A stretch of DNA of 64,000 nt from Desulfosudis oleivorans (lineage in GTDB: Bacteria; Desulfobacterota; Desulfobacteria; Desulfobacterales; SURF-7). The translations under genes and the position numbers were made by a program. The notes beneath the pieces are model-generated. The model did no database searches. It saw only the letters and a list, made by a program, of their open reading frames with translations, and was not told where the DNA came from. The first letter of the stretch is position 1; the number at the start of each line of letters is the position of its first letter. Of this stretch, positions 17,035 through 27,034 are shown one piece after another. The stretch lies in NCBI GenBank assembly GCA_020723305.1, contig DYJC01000002.1:1-64000 (forward strand). Direction: 5' to 3'.

Positions 17035-19227
17035 ATGCTGCTTGCACACAGCGCTGATACAAAAAGGGGGATTCCAGCTCAATGTTATGACTCTCATATT
17101 GACGGCGTCACCTCGCGTGCTTCAAAGGCCGCTGATGAGGCGGCCCGGTATGCGTCACCCGATGGAGAACTTTTAAGAAAGATCGTGCCCCTTGCCTCTG
17201 AATTTCACGATTTGGGGAAGCTGGATGAAGATAATCAGGCGGTTTTGTCCGGAAAATTTACGGCTCGAAAATTGCCGGTACAGCATACCGATGCCGGTAC
17301 AGCCCATTTGTTAAATAATCTGCAAACTTCACCAGGCGCTGTTCTTGTCCGGTCACATCATATCGGCCTTCCTGATTTTGTGGAAGAACAAAACCGAACA
17401 GAGGAAACAGTCCTTAGAGACGAAAATGTTCTGGAAAGGGTGAACCGAACACTTCCTGAACTGATTCAACTGCACAATGGGATAAGGCAATCAGAGAAAG
17501 CAATTGATAAAGTGAGCGTTGAAGTGAAGGGTGATGCATCCCTTTTCTTTCGTCTTGCACTTTCTTGCCTTGCGGATGGTGATCATACCGATACGGCGAT
17601 CCATTATCAGGATCATGTGGGAAAAGAACCGACTGTTGAATTGCATCCGGCGGAGCGTTTGGCGGCTCTTGATCGGTATGTCGAAGCCTTAAAAAAGGAT
17701 AGTGACCGTTCACGCTTGCGTTCAGAAGTATATACAGCTTGCCGCAACGCCGACACGAAAGCAAATATCGCATCGTGTGACAGTCCGGTCGGCACTGGCA
17801 AGACCACGGCGGTGATGGCGCATCTGCTGACACAGGCGGCGAATCGGAAACTCAGACGGATTATCGTTGTGCTGCCCTTTACCAATATCATCACTCAATC
17901 TGTTCAAGTGTATCGTGATGCGCTTGTTCTGCCGGGAGAAAACAAGGAGCACGTTGTCGCGGAACTGCATCACCGCGCTGATTTTCAGGATAAGCTAAGT
18001 CGCCAGTTCACCGCCCTGTGGAAAGCGCCGATCATTGTAACTACAGCGGTCTCTTTCTTTGAAACGCTGGCTTCCAATACACCAGCCACATTGAGACGGC
18101 TTCACAATCTGCCTGGAAGCGCTGTTTTTATTGATGAATCCCATGCAGCATTGCCAGCTAAACTGTTGCCGCTAGCGTGGCGATGGATGAAAGGGTTTGC
18201 ACATGAATGGGGGTGTTATTGGGTTCTGGCATCTGGATCACTGAACCGGTTTTGGAAAATTGATGAGTTTGACAAGGAAAAACCGGATATCCCAGAAATT
18301 ATGCCGGATCAATTGCGCGACCGTCTATCAAAGTATGAAACTGGCCGAATAACATACCCACCCGAGGTCAAATTCATGTCGGCCGAGGAACTTGTGGAAT
18401 GGACAAAGGGTCTTCCCGGACCCAGGATTGTCATATTGAATACAGTACAAAGCGCGGCTGTTGTGGCGCTTGAATATCAGAAAAAATTTTGCCGATCGTG
18501 CGTTGAGCACCTGTCAACAGCCCTGACACCGGAAGACAGGACAAATACACTTAAAACAGTAAAACGACGTTTATCAAATTTCAATGACAATGACTGGACT
18601 CTTATCGCCACATCCTGCGTTGAAGCGGGAGTTGATTTTTCTTTCAAAACTGGCGTGCGTGAAGCAGCCTCTCTGGTTTCACTGCTCCAGACGGCAGGGC
18701 GAGTCAACCGGCACGACTCTGATCATTCGGAATCTGTCTGGACGATCAGACTCAAAGAAGGCGGACTTCTTAAAAAACACCCTGGTGTGAATGATTCTGA
18801 AAAGGTTTTAATCGATCTGTTTTCGGAAGGAGTTGCAATATCTCCCAATCTTTGCACAAATGCCCTGAAACGAGAAATCCGGCTCGCTGGGTCGTTTTCA
18901 GATTTGCAATTAAATTCGGAGAAAGGTTTGAGGTTTCCACAGGTTGAAAAAGGGTTCCGGGTTATTGACTCTGACACTCGAACGGTGGTCATTGATGAAG
19001 AAATTATTACAAAGCTGGAAAATTATATTTCTGTTGATTGGCGGGAAATACAAAAATCATCGGTTCAAATATGGGGATATCGTCTTAAATACCTGAGTAT
19101 TCCTGAAGTATCTGGTCACGAGGGAATGTTCAAGTGGATTTATGATTACAATGATTTCATTGGATATATGGCAGGTATCCTTAAAATTGAGTCATTTAAA
19201 AATGGCGGCGATAGCTGCATTATTTAA
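17035..19227 (+). CDS. cas3: Cas3 HD nuclease-helicase
   Basis: Signature type I nuclease-helicase that degrades target DNA recruited by Cascade. The N-terminal HD domain shows H58-D59 in EFHDLGKLD, further histidines in HTDAGTAHLL and VRSHHIGLPD, and a later acidic LADGDHTD. The SF2 helicase follows: Walker A SPVGTGKTT (about 250-258), DESH box VFIDESHAALP (about 365), SCVEAGVDFSF and the arginine finger LLQTAGRVNRH. At 730 aa it is complete. Its place is odd: in the usual type I-C locus cas3 is first, whereas here it is fourth, between cas7 and cas4. Gaps are 3 nt to cas7 and 19 nt to cas4. Confidence 0.94.
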   Translation: MLLAHSADTKRGIPAQCYDSHIDGVTSRASKAADEAARYASPDGELLRKIVPLASEFHDLGKLDEDNQAVLSGKFTARKLPVQHTDAGTAHLLNNLQTSPGAVLVRSHHIGLPDFVEEQNRTEETVLRDENVLERVNRTLPELIQLHNGIRQSEKAIDKVSVEVKGDASLFFRLALSCLADGDHTDTAIHYQDHVGKEPTVELHPAERLAALDRYVEALKKDSDRSRLRSEVYTACRNADTKANIASCDSPVGTGKTTAVMAHLLTQAANRKLRRIIVVLPFTNIITQSVQVYRDALVLPGENKEHVVAELHHRADFQDKLSRQFTALWKAPIIVTTAVSFFETLASNTPATLRRLHNLPGSAVFIDESHAALPAKLLPLAWRWMKGFAHEWGCYWVLASGSLNRFWKIDEFDKEKPDIPEIMPDQLRDRLSKYETGRITYPPEVKFMSAEELVEWTKGLPGPRIVILNTVQSAAVVALEYQKKFCRSCVEHLSTALTPEDRTNTLKTVKRRLSNFNDNDWTLIATSCVEAGVDFSFKTGVREAASLVSLLQTAGRVNRHDSDHSESVWTIRLKEGGLLKKHPGVNDSEKVLIDLFSEGVAISPNLCTNALKREIRLAGSFSDLQLNSEKGLRFPQVEKGFRVIDSDTRTVVIDEEIITKLENYISVDWREIQKSSVQIWGYRLKYLSIPEVSGHEGMFKWIYDYNDFIGYMAGILKIESFKNGGDSCII

Positions 19228-19246
19228 GGTAGCGAGGTAAAGCATT

Positions 19247-19882
19247 TTGTCTTTTGAATTAGATGATCTTGTTTCAATCTCGGCGCTTTCACATTTTGTC
19301 TATTGCAAACGCCGCTGCGCCCTCATCCATATCGAACAAATATGGACGGAAAACCTGTTCACTGCCGAAGGCCGGGAGATGCACGAGCGGGCGCATGACG
19401 GGGGAAGCGAAATACGGGGAGATGTTCGCACGGATCGCGGCCTTGCCATCCGCAGTTTACGGCTGGGTCTATCAGGCATTGCCGATGTAGTGGAATTCCA
19501 CCGGCAGCCCGATGGTTCCTGGCAGCCGTTTCCAGTAGAATACAAACTGGGAAAACCCAAAGCCGATGACTGCGATACGGTTCAGCTTTGCGCCCAGGCC
19601 ATGTGTCTTGAGGAGATGCTCAATGTCTCCATTCCAGCCGGGGCTCTTTTTTATGGTAAAACCCGGCGAAGGCTGGATGTTTCCTTTGATACGCGTCTCC
19701 GGGATAAAACAGAAGAAACCGCCAGGAGTGTCCATGCACTTTTTGATTCAGGCAGGACACCGGAAGCGGTCTATGCAAAAAGATGCGAAAGCTGTTCACT
19801 GATTGCCCAATGCCTTCCCAAAACAATGGGAAAGCGGCGATCCGTAAAACGATATCTGGAAAAAGCATTAGAGAAGGAGTAA
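19247..19882 (+). CDS. cas4: Cas4 adaptation nuclease
   Basis: RecB-like, Fe-S-containing nuclease that trims prespacers and helps select the PAM together with Cas1-Cas2. The 211-aa protein has N-terminal Cys in YCKRRC, a RecB-type core with EYKLGKPKADD and QLCAQAMCLEEML, and the C-terminal CESCSLIAQC triad; the four cysteines would bind 4Fe-4S. It starts with TTG at 19247, with an AGCGAGGTAA stretch before it. The fic gene begins 10 nt after its stop. Confidence 0.92.
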   Translation: MSFELDDLVSISALSHFVYCKRRCALIHIEQIWTENLFTAEGREMHERAHDGGSEIRGDVRTDRGLAIRSLRLGLSGIADVVEFHRQPDGSWQPFPVEYKLGKPKADDCDTVQLCAQAMCLEEMLNVSIPAGALFYGKTRRRLDVSFDTRLRDKTEETARSVHALFDSGRTPEAVYAKRCESCSLIAQCLPKTMGKRRSVKRYLEKALEKE

Positions 19883-19892
19883 ACTATCCGGT

Positions 19893-20954
19893 ATGAGAAC
19901 ATTAAAACAGTTCCTATCAGGTATCGATACAATTCCAATCATGACATCATGGTATCTGACCGATATCAGCGAGGCAAAAGGCAAACAGGAACTTTTCAAG
20001 AGCCAGTCTCCGCAAAAACTGAAATCTCTTAAAGAACATGCCTTAATTGAAAGCGCGGTTTCATCGAACCGGATTGAAGGCATCGAGGTTGATAAAAAAC
20101 GCATCGGTACAGTCATTTTCGGCAAATCGCTGCTACATGACCGGGCAGAGGAAGAAGTCCGGGGTTATCGCGAAGCGCTGAATGTTATTCACGACCAGGG
20201 AGCAAACCTGGAAGTTTCGGAAGCTACCTGCAAATATCTGCATCAATTGACACGAGGCGGAATCGGGGATGCGGGTCAGTACAAAAAAAAAGAGATCGAT
20301 ATCATAGAAAAAAAACAAAGTGGCAGATCCAGCATCCGGTTTAAAACTGTTCCGGCGGCCCAGACTGCAGGCTGCATGAAAAATCTGATGAAGTCATGGC
20401 ATGAATGTATCCATGAAACAAAAGTTCCACCTCTCGTGGCCCTGGCTGCATTCAATCTGGATTTTCTGTGCATCCATCCATTTCGGGATGGAAACGGAAG
20501 GGTTTCCCGACTTCTAATGCTGTTGCAGTGCTATCATCTGGGAATCGAAGTCGGAAGATATGTCAGTCTCGAACGGCTGATTGAACAGCACAAGGAAAGA
20601 TATTACGAAACATTGAAACTCAGCTCAGACAGATGGCATTCAGGTGAGCATGATCCCTGGCATTATATCAATTTTGTCTGTTTTATCATCAAAACCGCTT
20701 ACCAGGAGTTTGAAGAAAGACTGGGCCACCAGCATCAGCCTCATGGCGGAAAAACGTCTATGATTCATGATGCCGTGAACGGTTTTTCCGGTAATTTCAG
20801 CGTAACCGATATATTGGGCAAATGCCCTGGCGTTGGTATTGACATGGTCAGGAAGGTTCTCAAAGATCTCCAGAAGCATGAAAAAATCGAATGTCTCGGT
20901 CGAGGCAGAAATGCACGATGGAGTAAAAAAGGGAATTGGGTAATATCGAAATAA
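19893..20954 (+). CDS. Class II Fic/DOC family protein inside the cas operon
   Basis: Fic proteins transfer AMP or another nucleotide part to hydroxyl groups on target proteins. The 353-aa protein has the full Fic active-site motif HPFRDGNGR (H195 to R203) and an N-terminal inhibitory motif SNRIEG (S58, E62, G63), which makes it class II (self-inhibited). The C-terminal 70 residues (SVTDILGKCPGVGIDMVRKVL) look like a winged helix that could bind DNA. It is in the same direction, 10 nt after cas4 and 27 nt before cas1, so it is transcribed with the adaptation genes. Its target and any role in CRISPR are unknown. Comparable stand-alone Fic genes are common in bacteria, so chance insertion is possible. 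Confidence 0.9.
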   Translation: MRTLKQFLSGIDTIPIMTSWYLTDISEAKGKQELFKSQSPQKLKSLKEHALIESAVSSNRIEGIEVDKKRIGTVIFGKSLLHDRAEEEVRGYREALNVIHDQGANLEVSEATCKYLHQLTRGGIGDAGQYKKKEIDIIEKKQSGRSSIRFKTVPAAQTAGCMKNLMKSWHECIHETKVPPLVALAAFNLDFLCIHPFRDGNGRVSRLLMLLQCYHLGIEVGRYVSLERLIEQHKERYYETLKLSSDRWHSGEHDPWHYINFVCFIIKTAYQEFEERLGHQHQPHGGKTSMIHDAVNGFSGNFSVTDILGKCPGVGIDMVRKVLKDLQKHEKIECLGRGRNARWSKKGNWVISK

Positions 20955-20981
20955 TATGGGTAATAAATTAGGTAATAGATC

Positions 20982-22013
20982 ATGAAAAAACACCTGAATA
21001 CGTTGTTCGTAACCACCCAGGGCGCATATCTATCAAAGGATGGGGAAACCGTGGCTGTGAAAGTGGAGCAGGAGGTGCGCCTCCGGATTCCCATCCACAC
21101 CATTGGCGGGATCGTCTGCTTTGGCAATGTTTCCGCCAGTCCTTTTTTAATGGGGTTCTGCGCAAAAAACAACGTCGGCATCAGTTTTCTGACGGAATAC
21201 GGGAAGTTTCTGGCCCGTGTCCAGGGGCCGGTGTCGGGAAATGTTTTGCTGCGCCGGGAGCAGTATCGGCGGGCTGACGACTTGGCATTTTCAGCGGAAA
21301 TGGCAAAGGCGGTCATCACGGGGAAAATAGCCAATTGCCGGACTACGTTGCAGCGGGCTTTGCGTGACCATGCGGACAAAATAGATACGCAGGTGGTTGA
21401 AAAGGCATCCGGTCATCTGTATCAGCATCTTGAAACCATGCAAAAGGATGTACCTCTCGATGTTCTGCGCGGTTATGAAGGGGACTCGGCCCACGCCTAT
21501 TTCAATGTTTTTAATCAACTGATTGTCACACAAAAAGAGGATTTCTTCTTTAACGAAAGGAACCGCCGTCCGCCGCTGGACAATGTCAATTGCCTTTTAT
21601 CATTTATATATACCCTGATGATGCATGATGTCCGGTCAGCCCTGGAATGTGTGGGTCTGGACCCGGCTGTTGGATTTCTGCATCGGGATCGACCTGGAAG
21701 GCCGGGACTCGCCCTTGACCTGATGGAAGAATTCCGCCCATTCATCGCTGACCGGCTTGCGCTTTCCCTGATCAATCTCCGGAAGGTTCAGGCAAAAGGA
21801 TTTCAAAAATCCGATTCCGGGGCAGTGACCATGACGGATGAAACACGAAAAACCGTTCTGGTTGCCTATCAGGAAAGAAAACAGAAAGAGATTTTTCATC
21901 CATTTATTGAGGAAAAAATAACCATCGGTATTTTATTTCATGTCCAGGCATTGCTGCTTGCCCGGTTTTTAAGGAGAGATCTGGATGGTTATCCACCGTT
22001 CTTATGGAAATAG
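20982..22013 (+). CDS. cas1: Cas1 integrase (type I-C)
   Basis: Metal-dependent integrase that, with Cas2, inserts new spacers at the leader end of the array. The 343-aa protein matches type I-C Cas1. Likely catalytic residues are E166 (RGYEGDSAHAYF), H234 (GFLHRDRPGR) and D246 or E249/E250 (LALDLMEEFRP). The start is an ATG after a weak site (AGGTAATAG). It follows fic by 27 nt and precedes cas2 by 56 nt. No reverse transcriptase or other fusion is seen. Confidence 0.95.
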   Translation: MKKHLNTLFVTTQGAYLSKDGETVAVKVEQEVRLRIPIHTIGGIVCFGNVSASPFLMGFCAKNNVGISFLTEYGKFLARVQGPVSGNVLLRREQYRRADDLAFSAEMAKAVITGKIANCRTTLQRALRDHADKIDTQVVEKASGHLYQHLETMQKDVPLDVLRGYEGDSAHAYFNVFNQLIVTQKEDFFFNERNRRPPLDNVNCLLSFIYTLMMHDVRSALECVGLDPAVGFLHRDRPGRPGLALDLMEEFRPFIADRLALSLINLRKVQAKGFQKSDSGAVTMTDETRKTVLVAYQERKQKEIFHPFIEEKITIGILFHVQALLLARFLRRDLDGYPPFLWK

Positions 22014-22069
22014 GAAGCTCCACCCTGAACTGTCGAATGAATTGAAACAAGGAAATAAGCAGGTGTAAT

Positions 22070-22360
22070 ATGATGGTACTGGTCAGTTATGATGTATCGT
22101 TGACGGATAAAGAAGGAGCAAGACGGTTGCGCCGTGTTGCAAAAGCCTGCAAGGATCATGGTCAGCGGGTGCAATATTCGGTTTTTGAATGTATTGTTGA
22201 TCCGGCGCAATGGGTGAAGTTCCGGTCCCGTCTGGTAAAAGAAATCGATGAAAAGCAGGACAGTCTGAGATTTTACTTCCTCGGCTCCAACTGGGACAGG
22301 AAAATCGAACACGTCGGTGCAAAACCCGGCTTTGATCAACAAGGGCCATTGATTGTCTGA
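22070..22360 (+). CDS. cas2: Cas2 (type I-C)
   Basis: Small ferredoxin-fold protein that scaffolds the Cas1 integrase complex. The 96-aa protein has the typical beta-alpha-beta opening MVLVSYDVS and the family's GQRVQYSVFEC and WDRKIEHVG segments. AGGTG precedes the ATG at 22070, and an adjacent ATG at 22073 is an alternative. It is the last cas gene before the leader and array. Confidence 0.95.
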   Translation: MMVLVSYDVSLTDKEGARRLRRVAKACKDHGQRVQYSVFECIVDPAQWVKFRSRLVKEIDEKQDSLRFYFLGSNWDRKIEHVGAKPGFDQQGPLIV

Positions 22361-22544
22361 TTTGGCATCCGCGAACCCCAAGCTTACAGATATTTCCAGG
22401 GAGGTTCGCATATTGTTTAACCTGATAGATTAATAGACATTTTTTTCTTGATAAAAAAACAAATGAGCTTTTTAAAGCAGAAAAAAGTATCTTCGCAAAA
22501 AGTTAGAAAGAATTGCTGGAATTCTAACAAGTTCCAGAGTGACT
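22361..22544 (+). promoter_or_regulatory. CRISPR leader
   Basis: The 184-bp region between cas2 and the first repeat is the leader, since the array's other end carries the degraded repeat. It is AT-rich after 22411. It holds two inverted repeats: GCGAACC at 22371-22377 with GGTTCGC at 22403-22409, and GTTAGAA at 22502-22508 with TTCTAAC at 22522-22528, the second ending 16 nt before the first repeat. These could bind a host factor or form hairpins that guide spacer integration; that role is inferred. A promoter for the array should lie here but I cannot fix it. Confidence 0.7.
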
Positions 22545-26063
<3,519 letters not shown>

Positions 26064-26137
26064 TCCCATACCATAGCGCAGGTCACAAAGGGTCAGCCCA
26101 TTGATGATACCGACGCGGATCAAATAGTTTTTGCCTT

Positions 26138-26159
26138 TTTGTATCCCAGATGATACAAA
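26138..26159. promoter_or_regulatory. Palindromic operator before the toxin-antitoxin pair
   Basis: TTTGTATC at 26138-26145, six bases, then GATACAAA at 26152-26159: perfect 8-bp inverted arms ending 8 bp before the toxin ATG at 26168. The position fits autoregulation by the antitoxin's helix-turn-helix protein, which is inference from how such modules usually work. Confidence 0.5.
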
Positions 26160-26167
26160 CATAACTC

Positions 26168-26460
26168 ATGATTAGTATTCAGACTACGGACATCTTCGAT
26201 GCTTGGTTTGCCCACCTGAAAGATAGGCGGGCAGTGGCGCGCATTCAAGCACGCATCGACCGGGCCGAAGATGGCAATTTCGGTGATTGCTCGCCAGTGG
26301 GTGGGGGTGTATCGGAGATGCGAATTCACTATGGGGGCCGGGCTATCGAGTGTATTTCGTACAGCGCGGCATAGAACTGGTGGTCTTACTGGCGGGTGGC
26401 AAAAAGTCTACACAGAGCAAGGATATAAAGACCGCGCTACAACTGGCGGGCAAATTGTAG
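26168..26460 (+). pseudogene. RelE/HigB-type toxin, frameshifted
   Basis: The frame starting at 26168 (MISIQTTDIFDAW) encodes the N-terminal part of an addiction-module killer protein of the phage Gp49-like family, up to SEMRIHYG. At a run of five G at 26333-26337 the frame is lost. In another frame the rest of the family signature follows: PGYRVYFVQRGIELVVLLAG and TQSKDIKTALQLAGKL, ending with TAG at 26458-26460. Removing two G or adding one restores a protein of about 96-97 aa. It is a broken gene, a sequencing error at the G-run, or programmed frameshifting; the sequence cannot decide. No strong Shine-Dalgarno precedes the start. Confidence 0.7.
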
Positions 26461-26469
26461 GAGGACGAT

Positions 26470-26820
26470 ATGACATTGAAGTTGCGCAAATGGGATAGCG
26501 CCGAATATCTCAAAACCGAAGAAGACATGTTACTCTATCTTGAAGCATGCATGGAAGAAGCCGGCGACGATGCAGCCTTCATAGCCAAAGCTCTTGGCAC
26601 CATCGCCCGCGCCCGTGGTATGAGCCAACTTGCCAAGGACACTGGGTTGGGCCGTGAGAGCCTGTACAAAGCGCTTTCCGGCGAGGGAAATCCGAGCTTT
26701 GCGACAATTTTAAAGGTGACTCACGCGCTGGGATTCAATCTGCATGTTCAAGGGCAGAGAAAAGACATGCATAAAATTACAAAAATCGCCCAAATCACTT
26801 CAGCGGACAGGAGCCGCTGA
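26470..26820 (+). CDS. HTH antitoxin of addiction module
   Basis: The 116-aa protein matches the 'putative addiction module antidote' family: opening MTLKLRKWDSAEYLKTEED, then DAAFIAKALGTIARARGM and the helix-turn-helix SQLAKDTGLGRESLYKALSGEGNPSFATILKV. It lies 9 nt after the toxin stop, with GGAGG (26460-26464) as ribosome binding site. The last 20 residues or so (from GQRKDMHK) extend past the usual end and differ in composition, so the C-terminus may have been altered. It is intact, unlike the toxin, and would repress through the palindrome upstream. Confidence 0.8.
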   Translation: MTLKLRKWDSAEYLKTEEDMLLYLEACMEEAGDDAAFIAKALGTIARARGMSQLAKDTGLGRESLYKALSGEGNPSFATILKVTHALGFNLHVQGQRKDMHKITKIAQITSADRSR

Positions 26821-26931
26821 GTTTTGACGATCGTGTCGCAGAGGATTTGAATTTCCAATATCATTACGATCTTCTCTTTAAGAATAATAAAAAAATCATG
26901 TAGTTATTATGATAATTTATTATCAACAGTC

Positions 26932-26960
26932 TTGACATTCAACCGGCTTTTCTTTATGAT
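26932..26960 (+). promoter_or_regulatory. Predicted sigma-70 promoter of the 7TM-DISM kinase
   Basis: TTGACA at 26932-26937, 17 bp, TATGAT at 26955-26960. This is a close-to-consensus promoter about 75 bp upstream of the kinase ATG at 27035. Confidence 0.6.
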
Positions 26961-27034
26961 TACATCGTTATCTTTATATCGATGATCTTCCTTTTCTCAA
27001 CGCAATCAAAAATCAAACCTGAGAAAGTGTTCAC

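Noticed and set aside
20640-21379. Minus-strand open frames opposite fic and cas1
   Set aside because: Shadows of well-supported plus-strand genes.
13398-22360. Assignment of the locus to type I-E or I-G
   Set aside because: There is no Cas6, Cse1/Cse2 or Csb-type gene. Cas5, Cas8, Cas7 and the 32-nt repeat all fit type I-C.
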